Source: an uncultured bacterium
GTDB lineage: Bacteria > Bacillota_A > Clostridia > Oscillospirales > Oscillospiraceae
NCBI GenBank assembly: GCA_905214605.1
Contig: CAJMMY010000068.1
Span: 1-6,207, forward strand
Direction: 5' to 3'
Length of the DNA stretch: 6,207 nt
The stretch's first letter is position 1, and the number at the start of each line of letters is the position of its first letter. Shown here piece by piece: positions 1 to 5,543 of the stretch. A program made the translations under genes and the position numbers. The notes under the pieces were generated by a model that worked only from the letters and a program-made list of their open reading frames with translations, was not told where the DNA came from and ran no database searches.

Positions 1-1
1 G

Positions 2-295
2 ATTAACTTCGTCAACGATCAGAGCAATATGCGCATTTCCACCGGCATGCTGAACAACGTCCTGGCAGATGCGCAGGCGCGTGTGCAGCCGCCCACGGAT
101 AAGGGCCGTCGGCTGAAGATTTATTACATGACGCAGACCGGCATTAAGCCGCCCAACTTCGTAATTTTCTGCAATAGCAGAGAGTTGTTCCATTTCTCCT
201 ATCAGCGCTATCTGGAAAATCAGATTCGTTCCGTGTTTGGCTTGGAGGGCACTCCCATTCGGATTGTCATCCGGCAGAAAGGGGATAAGGAATAA
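2..295 (+). CDS. der: Ribosome-assembly GTPase Der (EngA), C-terminal fragment
   Basis: Only the last 97 residues are visible; the reading frame is open from the left edge, so the start and both GTPase domains lie outside. The visible part is the C-terminal KH-like domain that packs against the two G domains and contacts rRNA during maturation of the 50S subunit. It shows the family's hallmark strings: RISTGMLNNVL, PP-x4-GRRLKIYYMTQTG, PPNFVIFCN, FSYQRYLENQIR and EGTPIRI near the end. It finishes with a short basic/acidic tail (RQKGDKE), as is usual for Der. The stop TAA (293-295) shares its last A with the ATG of plsY, which implies translational coupling. The der-plsY order is common in Clostridia. 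The call is very secure; only the truncation by the window edge limits it. Confidence 0.97.
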   Translation: MNFVNDQSNMRISTGMLNNVLADAQARVQPPTDKGRRLKIYYMTQTGIKPPNFVIFCNSRELFHFSYQRYLENQIRSVFGLEGTPIRIVIRQKGDKE

Positions 296-936
296 TGCGG
301 ATTCTCGCCTTGGTCGTTACGGCGGTTGCCTCTTATTTGTTAGGCAGCTTGAATGGTGCGATCATTGCTTCTAATCTTGTTTTTCATGATGATATCCGAA
401 ATTACGGCAGCCATAATGCGGGACTGACGAATTTTTACCGAATTTATGGGGTAAAAGGCGTTGCCTTTGTGATTGGTATCGACATCGGAAAAACGGCGGT
501 TGCAATTTTGCTGGGCCGCCTGCTCATGAGCTTTTTCGATGCATCGGATTTCGGTATGTTTTTTGCAGACCTTTGTCTGGTTATAGGACACATGTTCCCG
601 GTATTTTATCAGTTCCGGGGCGGTAAGGGCGTTATGTGCGCCGGGATTGCGCTGTTCTTTATTGACTGGCGTATGGGGATTCTGTGTGCCATTCTGTTTT
701 TTGGCATCATTGCGGCTACCCGGTATGTGTCTTTGGGCTCTGTGGTCACAGCGGCGTTTTTCCCCATTGCCGCGCTGCTGACCCGTCATGGTCTGCAATG
801 TGCCGGGATTGCCTTGGTGATTGCGGTGCTTGTGATTGTCAAGCACCATGAAAACATCGGCCGGCTGCTCCGTCATGAGGAGTCCAAATTGGTAATCAAA
901 AAAGACCTCAGCGATAAATTCGATGAAAATTTTTGA
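295..936 (+). CDS. plsY: Acyl-phosphate:glycerol-3-phosphate acyltransferase PlsY
   Basis: PlsY is an integral membrane enzyme that moves the acyl group of acyl-phosphate (made by PlsX) to glycerol-3-phosphate, giving lysophosphatidic acid, the first committed phospholipid precursor. The 213 residues match the usual length. The N-terminus has the family SLNGA segment (18-22). Loop motif 1 is GSHNAGLTNFYR (38-49), loop motif 2 is GHMFPVFYQFRGGKGV (98-113), the phosphate-binding glycine-rich loop, and loop motif 3 is HHENIGRLLRHEE (184-196) with the conserved His/Asn and Glu. YVSLGSV (144-150) fits the conserved arginine/serine region. About six or seven hydrophobic spans separate these loops. 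Relative to the common forms GSGNxGATN and GGKGVAT, this copy has His in motif 1, Leu for the Ala of GATN, and MCA after GGKGV. Its start overlaps the der stop by one base, and AAAGGGG (278-284) is a plausible ribosome binding site. PlsX is not in the window. Confidence 0.96.
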   Translation: MRILALVVTAVASYLLGSLNGAIIASNLVFHDDIRNYGSHNAGLTNFYRIYGVKGVAFVIGIDIGKTAVAILLGRLLMSFFDASDFGMFFADLCLVIGHMFPVFYQFRGGKGVMCAGIALFFIDWRMGILCAILFFGIIAATRYVSLGSVVTAAFFPIAALLTRHGLQCAGIALVIAVLVIVKHHENIGRLLRHEESKLVIKKDLSDKFDENF

Positions 937-955
937 TGGAGGATAGAGGAATAGT

Positions 956-1690
956 ATGCTTGAACTGAGAAATATCTGTTTCAGCGCAGAAGAAGACGGC
1001 GTTAAGAAAGAGATTCTGAAAAATATCAATCTGACCATTGACGAACGATTTGTGGCAATTACCGGCCCCAACGGCGGCGGTAAATCCACACTGATTAAGC
1101 TGATTTCCGGCGTGTTGACGCCCACTTCCGGACAGATTTTGCTGGACGGCGAGGACATTACCAACCTGTCCATTACCGAGCGCGCCAACAAGGGCATCAG
1201 CTATGCATTCCAGCAGCCGGTGCGTTTCAAGGGCATCACCGTGTTTGATCTGGTTAAACTGGCCTCCGGTAAGGAGCTGACGGTGAGCGAGGCTTGCGAG
1301 TACCTGTCTGAAGTGGGAATGTGCGCACGGGACTATGTGAATCGCGAAGTGAACGGCAGCTTGTCCGGCGGCGAGCTGAAACGCATTGAAATCGCAACCA
1401 TTCTGGCCCGGGCAACGAAATTGAGCCTGTTTGACGAGCCGGAGGCCGGCATCGACCTGTGGAGCTTTGGCAGCTTGATTTCCGTGTTCGAAAATCTGTA
1501 TAAGAAGATTCAGGGCAATATTCTGATTATCTCCCATCAGGAGCGGATTCTGAACATTGCGGACCGTATCATTGTTCTGGCAAACGGCAATGTGATTGCC
1601 GACGGCGACCGAAAGACCGTTCTGCCCACGCTGATTCGCAATGACGGTCTGTGCTCCAAATTGACGGAGAACGAAGGAGGAAACTGCTGA
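956..1690 (+). CDS. sufC: Fe-S cluster assembly ATPase SufC (minimal SUF/SMS type)
   Basis: This is a cytosolic ABC-type ATPase that powers Fe-S cluster assembly on SufB; it is not a transporter. The 244 residues hold a complete nucleotide-binding domain: Walker A GPNGGGKST (37-45), Q-loop in AFQQP (84-88), signature LSGGELKR (136-143), Walker B LSLFDE (156-161) with catalytic Glu161, D-loop AGID (164-167) and switch His194 in IISHQE. The FQQPVRFKGITV stretch after the Q-loop resembles the SufC form (FQxP...GI). The immediate SufB neighbour with a one-base TGATG overlap settles the family. Walker B continues as EPEAGIDLW, where enterobacterial SufC has ETDSGLD, which suggests a separate clade. 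ATG 956 is chosen because GAGG (946-949) sits six bases upstream. A general ABC importer ATPase is the alternative, but no permease gene is nearby. Confidence 0.91.
   Translation: MLELRNICFSAEEDGVKKEILKNINLTIDERFVAITGPNGGGKSTLIKLISGVLTPTSGQILLDGEDITNLSITERANKGISYAFQQPVRFKGITVFDLVKLASGKELTVSEACEYLSEVGMCARDYVNREVNGSLSGGELKRIEIATILARATKLSLFDEPEAGIDLWSFGSLISVFENLYKKIQGNILIISHQERILNIADRIIVLANGNVIADGDRKTVLPTLIRNDGLCSKLTENEGGNC
1674..1680 (+). promoter_or_regulatory. Ribosome binding site of sufB
   Basis: AAGGAGG lies inside the end of sufC, nine bases before ATG 1690. It favours that start over a GTG in the same frame at 1651, which lies deeper inside sufC and has no such site. A one-base stop/start overlap with a strong internal site suggests coupled, balanced synthesis of the two partners. 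Confidence 0.8.
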
Positions 1691-2607
1691 TGGACGCAAT
1701 TGAAAAACAGCTGCTGAAAGAAATTGCCGGTCTGGAAGAAATTCCTCACGGCGCGTTCAATATCCGTGCCAACGGTGGACTGGAAGGCCGGAATACCACC
1801 GCGAACATCGACATTGTGACCAAAACGGACAAGCCGGGCATTGACATCATCATCAAGCCGGGCACGAAGAACGAGAGTGTGCATATCCCCGTGATTATCT
1901 CCAAAACCGGTCTGTCCGATTTGGTGTATAACGATTTCTATATCGGCGAGGATTGCGATGTGACCATCGTTGCCGGCTGCGGCATTGACAACTGCGGCGG
2001 TCAGGAATCCCGTCATGACGGGATCCACACGTTCCATATTGCAAAAAATGCAAAGGTCCGTTACATCGAGAAACATTACGGTCAGGGCGAAGGCACCGGC
2101 GAGCGGGTGATGAATCCCACCACTGTGATTGAAATGGCGGAAGATTCCTATATGGAAATGGAAACCACTCAAATTAAGGGCATTGATTCCACCTATCGCG
2201 ATACCTCTGCTGTTTTGGACGCAGGTGCAACGCTGGTTATCAAGGAAAAAATCATGACCCACGGCAAGCAGGTGGCAGAGACCAACTTTACTGTGGACTT
2301 GAACGGTGCCGGTTCCAGCACCAATGTGATTTCCAGAAGTGTGGCAAAGAACCAGTCCAAGCAGGTGTTTCGTGCAAAAATCAACGGCAACAATGCTTGC
2401 GCCGGCCACTCCGAGTGCGATGCGATTATCATGGATGAGGCCAGTGTGCAGGCCATTCCCGAAATCACCGCAAACTCTGTGGAGGCAAGTCTGATTCACG
2501 AGGCTGCCATCGGCAAAATTGCCGGAGAGCAGCTGATTAAGCTGATGACTCTGGGTCTGACCGAGGCTCAAGCCGAGGAACAGATTGTCAACGGTTTCTT
2601 GAAATAA
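1690..2607 (+). CDS. sufB: Fe-S cluster scaffold SufB/SufD family protein (minimal SUF/SMS type)
   Basis: This is the predicted scaffold on which Fe-S clusters are built, acting in the cytosol with the SufC ATPase encoded just upstream. From ATG 1690 the protein has 305 residues, much shorter than canonical SufB (about 480-500) and near the size of archaeal/clostridial stand-alone SufB. The middle (about 85-235) reads as the repetitive beta-helix core typical of SufB/SufD. The C-terminal signature is clear: GHSECDAIIMDE (239-250) with Cys243 at the place of the conserved SufB cysteine, IPEITA (256-261), then LIHEAAIGKI (268-277) with His270-Glu271, the pair equivalent to the SufB His-Glu needed for cluster formation. 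The domain ends TEAQAEEQIVNGF, the usual SufB C-terminal helix. Other cysteines are at 89, 97, 102 and 237. The retained Cys/His/Glu set argues for SufB rather than SufD. With no sufD nearby, a SufB homodimer with two SufC is the expected complex. Confidence 0.92.
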   Translation: MDAIEKQLLKEIAGLEEIPHGAFNIRANGGLEGRNTTANIDIVTKTDKPGIDIIIKPGTKNESVHIPVIISKTGLSDLVYNDFYIGEDCDVTIVAGCGIDNCGGQESRHDGIHTFHIAKNAKVRYIEKHYGQGEGTGERVMNPTTVIEMAEDSYMEMETTQIKGIDSTYRDTSAVLDAGATLVIKEKIMTHGKQVAETNFTVDLNGAGSSTNVISRSVAKNQSKQVFRAKINGNNACAGHSECDAIIMDEASVQAIPEITANSVEASLIHEAAIGKIAGEQLIKLMTLGLTEAQAEEQIVNGFLK

Positions 2608-2613
2608 TGATGC

Positions 2614-2647
2614 AAAGGCAGAACGGCTGCGGTCGTTCTGCCTTTTT
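2614..2647 (+). terminator. Intrinsic terminator of the der-plsY-sufCB operon
   Basis: A perfect 12-bp inverted repeat, AAAGGCAGAACG (2614-2625) with CGTTCTGCCTTT (2634-2645), has an 8-nt loop and runs into five T residues (2643-2647). It begins seven bases after the sufB stop and ends about 12 bases before the next promoter, so it separates the two transcription units. Confidence 0.92.
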
Positions 2648-2658
2648 CGGAAATACGC

Positions 2659-2688
2659 TTGACAAAAGCAGTGAAAGAACGTTATAAT
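2659..2688 (+). promoter_or_regulatory. Sigma-A (sigma-70 type) promoter of the uraA unit
   Basis: A consensus -35 TTGACA (2659-2664) and a consensus -10 TATAAT (2683-2688) are separated by 18 bases, one more than optimum. Transcription should begin near 2694-2696. The first transcribed bases lack a T run, so control by reiterative UTP incorporation at initiation (as at E. coli upp and codBA) is not suggested. A promoter this strong ahead of a single permease gene fits control by downstream attenuation. Confidence 0.9.
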
Positions 2689-2716
2689 CCAACAGATATA
2701 GTGAGAAAGGGGACGC

Positions 2717-2791
2717 ATGATGATGGAGCAGCATTGTACAGCGCATTACAAATCCATCGGCATGGTATTTCCTTTTTTTGAAACCGACTGA
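2717..2791 (+). CDS. Putative leader peptide of the uraA attenuator (24 codons)
   Basis: This short ORF lies wholly inside the uraA leader and encodes 24 residues, beginning MMMEQHC and ending VFPFFETD. The ribosome binding site AAAGGGG (2706-2712) is 4, 7 and 10 bases before three consecutive ATG codons, so the second (2720) has the best spacing. The final third is coded by a U-rich stretch with a run of seven T (2773-2779). The TGA stop (2789-2791) falls at the top of the ascending arm of the downstream terminator hairpin. A ribosome halted at that stop would cover most or all of the hairpin. No protein family is recognisable, and the likely purpose is to place a ribosome, not to make a working peptide. 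The three Phe codons all lie in the T-rich part, so they may be a by-product of the pause sequence. A chance ORF remains possible. Confidence 0.6.
   Translation: MMMEQHCTAHYKSIGMVFPFFETD
2766..2779 (+). promoter_or_regulatory. U-rich candidate transcription pause site in the uraA leader
   Basis: The transcript has 11 U in 14 bases here, including seven in a row, directly before the terminator stem. A small inverted repeat, CCAT (2754-2757) with ATGG (2762-2765), lies just upstream and could act as a weak pause hairpin. In pyrBI-type attenuators such a tract slows RNA polymerase when UTP is scarce. Pausing here is inferred from that analogy. Confidence 0.5.
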
Positions 2792-2810
2792 TTCAGTCGG
2801 TTATTTTTTT
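2782..2810 (+). terminator. Leader attenuator (intrinsic terminator) before uraA
   Basis: The stem AACCGACTG (2782-2790) pairs perfectly with CAGTCGGTT (2794-2802) around a 3-nt loop. One A and seven T (2804-2810) follow, which is a standard intrinsic terminator. It lies between the strong promoter and uraA, about 30 bases before the uraA start, so it must be read through for expression. I see no upstream segment that pairs with either arm to make a conventional antiterminator, which favours disruption by a translating ribosome. A second short T run (2816-2820) follows. Confidence 0.85.
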
Positions 2811-2839
2811 GCCTGTTTTTAGGGAGAGAGGAGCAAAAA

Positions 2840-4237
2840 ATGAAATCATCTGGTAACGGAGAACCGATTCGGGACGCGCGGGCCTTGGGTCTGCCGAAAA
2901 TGCTGACCTTGGGTTTGCAGCACATGTTTGCCATGTTCGGTGCAACAGTGCTGGTCCCCATTTTGGTCAATACCTACGGACTGCCTTTGTCCATTCAGAC
3001 AACCCTGTTCTTTGCAGGTTTGGGCACTCTGTTTTTCCATCTGTGTACCCAATTCAAGGTGCCTGCGTTCTTGGGCTCGTCCTTTGCATTCTTGGGCGGA
3101 TTTGCTGCCATTGGCGCAATGAATAGCGGCATCTATGCAGCCATGTCCGGTGCGGAGAAATTGCAGTATGCCTGCGGCGGCATTGTTGTGGCGGGCTTGC
3201 TGTATGTGGTTTTGTCTCTGATTATTAAAGCCGTGGGCGTGCATCGCGTGATGCGGTTTCTGCCCCCGGTGGTAACCGGACCGATTATCATTCTGATTGG
3301 TCTGAATCTGGCGCCGTCTGCTGTGAACAATGCCAAAACCTGCTGGTGGCTGGCTCTGGTGGCAATGGCTATCATCATAGCGGCCAATATCTGGGGCAAG
3401 GGCATGGTGAAAATCATTCCCATTCTGTTGGGCGTGGTCGGTTCCTATTGCGTGGCTTTGATTGCCAATGCCTGCGGCGCAACGGTGATTACGGATTTGT
3501 CCACCGGCGATGTGGGTCCTATGCTGGACTTTTCCGGTATGGGCGGTGCGAAACTGATTGGTTTGCAGCCCTTCTTTACGAATTTCTCCGGCAACGTGGC
3601 CAAGTTTGATATTTCCGCCATTTTGGTGATGGCACCCATCGCCATTGCCTCTATGATGGAGCACATCGGTGATATTTCCGCAATCTCCGCTACGGTGGGC
3701 GGGAATTTCATTGAGGACCCCGGCTTGAACCGCACCTTGTTGGGCGACGGTCTGGCAACCTCTCTGGCGGCATTGTTCGGCGGTCCGGCAAACACCACCT
3801 ACGGTGAAAATACCGGCGTGTTGGTGCTGTCCAAGGTCTATGACCCCCGTGTGGTCCGTCTGGCGGCTGTCTATGCCATGATTCTCTCTTTCAGCCCCAA
3901 GTTTGCGGTGCTGGTCAACTCCATTCCTGCGGCCATTATCGGCGGTGTCAGCTTTATTCTGTATGGTATGATTTCCGCAATCGGTGTCCGAAACGTGGTA
4001 GAAAACAAGGTGGACTTCACCAATTCCAGAAACCTGATTATTGCAGCGGTGATTCTGGTTTGCGGTCTGGGCTTTACCGATGGACTGACCTTTACCGTGG
4101 CAGGTACCTCCGTGACGTTGACCTCGCTGGCGATTGCAGCAATTGCAGGAATTTTCCTGAATGCTGTCCTGCCGGACAATGACTTCCGTTACGGCGCAGC
4201 CGATGAGCCGGATACAGGCTCCCTGGGCAAATATTAA
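2840..4237 (+). CDS. uraA: Uracil permease (NAT/NCS2 family, UraA/PyrP type)
   Basis: This is a cytoplasmic-membrane, proton-coupled importer of uracil for pyrimidine salvage. The 465 residues are slightly longer than E. coli UraA (429) and are strongly hydrophobic, consistent with the 14 membrane segments of the fold. Family marks include QHMFAMFGATVLVP (27-40), FLGSSFAFLGG (77-87), ASMMEHIGDIS (270-280) and the nucleobase signature PANTTYGENTGV (316-327). Glu274 and Glu323 are 49 residues apart, the same spacing as uracil-binding Glu241 and Glu290 of E. coli UraA. TTYGENTG points to uracil rather than xanthine or urate. At the place of UraA His245 this protein has Asp278. The start at 2840 is supported by AGGAG (2829-2833), six bases upstream. 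The gene forms a single-gene unit with its own promoter, leader attenuator and terminator, so expression probably responds to pyrimidine supply. No upp or pyrR is adjacent. Confidence 0.94.
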   Translation: MKSSGNGEPIRDARALGLPKMLTLGLQHMFAMFGATVLVPILVNTYGLPLSIQTTLFFAGLGTLFFHLCTQFKVPAFLGSSFAFLGGFAAIGAMNSGIYAAMSGAEKLQYACGGIVVAGLLYVVLSLIIKAVGVHRVMRFLPPVVTGPIIILIGLNLAPSAVNNAKTCWWLALVAMAIIIAANIWGKGMVKIIPILLGVVGSYCVALIANACGATVITDLSTGDVGPMLDFSGMGGAKLIGLQPFFTNFSGNVAKFDISAILVMAPIAIASMMEHIGDISAISATVGGNFIEDPGLNRTLLGDGLATSLAALFGGPANTTYGENTGVLVLSKVYDPRVVRLAAVYAMILSFSPKFAVLVNSIPAAIIGGVSFILYGMISAIGVRNVVENKVDFTNSRNLIIAAVILVCGLGFTDGLTFTVAGTSVTLTSLAIAAIAGIFLNAVLPDNDFRYGAADEPDTGSLGKY

Positions 4238-4254
4238 GCAAATCATAAGTGTAT

Positions 4255-4298
4255 AAGAGCCGAAGGCACTGTGAGCAATCGCAGTGCCTTCGGCTTTT
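4255..4298 (+). terminator. Intrinsic terminator after uraA
   Basis: A perfect 14-bp stem (4258-4271 with 4282-4295; inner strand GCCGAAGGCACTG) continues through a T-G wobble and two more pairs to a GCAA tetraloop (4275-4278), a stable GNRA loop. Four T (4295-4298) follow, and matching A residues sit at the left base. It lies 17 bases after the uraA stop. Confidence 0.92.
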
Positions 4299-4372
4299 GC
4301 GCTTGAATGGAGGTTAAGAGGCTGAAACGATACGGTTTTGCTCTACGAACACCCATCCGAATCTTTTCATAT

Positions 4373-4401
4373 TTGCAAATGCGCGCCTGACATGCTATAG
4401 T
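4373..4401 (+). promoter_or_regulatory. Promoter of the acyltransferase-3 gene (extended -10)
   Basis: TTGCAA (4373-4378) and TATAGT (4396-4401) are 17 bases apart, with an extended -10 TGC directly before the -10 box. Transcription would begin near 4408, leaving an untranslated leader of about 25 bases. The rest of the 4299-4372 gap shows no convincing gene or operator. Confidence 0.7.
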
Positions 4402-4418
4402 ACCTATGCAGATTTGAG

Positions 4419-4423
4419 AGGGG
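4419..4423 (+). promoter_or_regulatory. Ribosome binding site deciding the acyltransferase start
   Basis: AGGGG lies eight bases before ATG 4432. An in-frame TTG at 4414 lies upstream of this site and only about six bases after the predicted transcript start, so it would have no ribosome binding site. ATG 4432 is therefore preferred. Confidence 0.75.
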
Positions 4424-4431
4424 ATATTTTC

Positions 4432-5481
4432 ATGGAGCGAAAACGGGAACTAAACTATATGAACGCGATTGCGTGTCTTTTTGTCATACTGATTCATGTG
4501 TTGTCTCTTGGCATCAGTTCAGCGGAGCGTTCATCCTGGCAGGCAGCGGTCATATATTTCCCTTGGCGGTTATCGGCCTTTGTTGTGCCGATGTTTCTGT
4601 ATACCGGCGCGGTGAAAATGGCCCGTCAGTTTATGGATAGGGAAGTAACGATGAAAGAATATGTGCAGTATTTCCTGCATCGTATTCAGAAAATTTATAT
4701 TCCCTACGTGCTTTGGACCGTACTCTACTATCTATCTTTCATGAAAATCAACTTCGTTCATGGAAATCTGAAGGAGTTTCTGTCCTATCTTTTGATCGGA
4801 AACCTTGCCTCGCCCTTTTACTACATCATCATTATCATGCAGTTCTATTTTCTGATGCCCTTGTGGATTTGGATGATAAAGCATCTTTCCGCATATTTGG
4901 CCATTGGAATCAGCCTGCTGATTACGGTTTGCATGCAGCAATCTTCTTACATTTTGTCCATCTTGGGGCTTACATTTGCGTACACTGACCGCATTTTCCC
5001 GACGTACATCATTTTCTGGACTGTTGGTCTGTACGTCGGAAAGTACTATGAGTCCATCGTGCCCACATTCACCGGAAAGCTGGGGCGAATCATTGGCGGC
5101 GTAGTGATTGTGCTTTGCGCCGGTCTTGCATATGTTCAGTACACGGGCCACGCTCTGGGACTTTATATGGCTGATGTAAAAATGGTGGCGGACCTGCTTT
5201 CCATCATGTTCGTGCATTCTGTTTCCTTGCAGCTGACCCATGCGCCGAACGGGGTTCAGAATGTACTGCAAAAGCTGTATGAAAGCTCATTTTTCGTTTA
5301 CCTATCTCACTGCCTATTCTTAACACTGGGCACTTACTACTTGCAGCTGTTTGGCGTGGGGAAACTGACGGTTCTTTTGACTGCTCGGTTTATCATTTGC
5401 TATACCGTTCCCTTCGTATTGTATGGAATATACAGCAGAATTTGCACTGGATTGAATATCCGTCAGCGCTTATTGGGCTGA
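4432..5481 (+). CDS. Acyltransferase 3 family membrane protein
   Basis: This is a multi-pass membrane protein of the acyltransferase-3 family (the OafA/WecH/IcaC group), whose members typically transfer acetyl or succinyl groups to cell-surface glycans or lipids. From ATG 4432 it has 349 residues, typical for a stand-alone domain without a SGNH partner, and about ten hydrophobic spans. The N-terminal segment ELNYMNAIACLFVILIHV (6-23) matches the family opening, with conserved His22. RIQKIYIPYVLW (84-95) matches the R-x3-I-x2-P region, FYYIIIIMQFYFLMPL (129-144) the following Q-F-Y-x-L-x-P segment, and SSFFVYLSHCLFL (285-297) the late S-x3-Y-L-x-H motif. Acyl donor and acceptor cannot be read from the sequence. 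It has its own promoter and faces a polysaccharide deacetylase gene, which suggests an exopolysaccharide or wall-glycan substrate. IcaC-like function is one option, but no glycosyltransferase gene is visible here. Confidence 0.9.
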   Translation: MERKRELNYMNAIACLFVILIHVLSLGISSAERSSWQAAVIYFPWRLSAFVVPMFLYTGAVKMARQFMDREVTMKEYVQYFLHRIQKIYIPYVLWTVLYYLSFMKINFVHGNLKEFLSYLLIGNLASPFYYIIIIMQFYFLMPLWIWMIKHLSAYLAIGISLLITVCMQQSSYILSILGLTFAYTDRIFPTYIIFWTVGLYVGKYYESIVPTFTGKLGRIIGGVVIVLCAGLAYVQYTGHALGLYMADVKMVADLLSIMFVHSVSLQLTHAPNGVQNVLQKLYESSFFVYLSHCLFLTLGTYYLQLFGVGKLTVLLTARFIICYTVPFVLYGIYSRICTGLNIRQRLLG

Positions 5482-5486
5482 TATGC

Positions 5487-5526
5487 AAAAATGGAGCCTT
5501 TGCGTCAAAGCAAAGGCTCCATTTTG
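5487..5526. terminator. Bidirectional intrinsic terminator between convergent genes
   Basis: A perfect 16-bp stem (5488-5503 with 5510-5525; core TGGAGCCTTTGC) closes a 6-nt loop. It ends in TTTT on the + strand (5522-5525) and, read on the - strand, in TTTTT (complement of A 5487-5491). It starts six bases after the acyltransferase stop and lies 18 bases beyond the deacetylase stop, so it can serve both genes. Confidence 0.92.
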
Positions 5527-5543
5527 TTTATTAAGCACTGCGA

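Noticed and set aside
2732..2765. Possible antiterminator or aptamer in the uraA leader
   Set aside because: Only weak 4-5 bp pairings were found (TTGTA/TACAA and CCAT/ATGG), and none is complementary to the terminator arms. This is insufficient to propose a riboswitch.
2773..2788. Phe-codon-based amino-acid attenuation (three TTT codons near the end of the leader ORF)
   Set aside because: The downstream gene is a uracil permease, the codons coincide with the U tract, and there is no competing antiterminator hairpin, which such a mechanism requires.
2821..2834. GAGAGAGG-containing purine stretch resembling part of a PyrR-binding site
   Set aside because: It lies after the attenuator, directly before the uraA ATG at ribosome-binding-site distance. 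It lacks the UCC/GAGGCU context and flanking stem of a PyrR site.
2846..4246. Long antisense open frame of 466 codons covering nearly all of uraA (similar ones lie opposite plsY/sufC and sufB)
   Set aside because: The translations are rich in His, Gln and Asn with no domain, signal or hydrophobic pattern, and no ribosome binding site. The opposite strand encodes well-recognised proteins. They stay open because of codon choice in the real genes.
4307..4390. 27-codon ATG ORF between the uraA terminator and the acyltransferase promoter
   Set aside because: It has no upstream ribosome binding site, sits between a terminator and the next promoter's -10 box, and overlaps the -35 element, so transcription and translation are unlikely.
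4414..4431. Upstream in-frame TTG start for the acyltransferase-3 protein
   Set aside because: It would be nearly leaderless relative to the predicted transcript start, and the AGGGG ribosome binding site lies downstream of it and serves ATG 4432.
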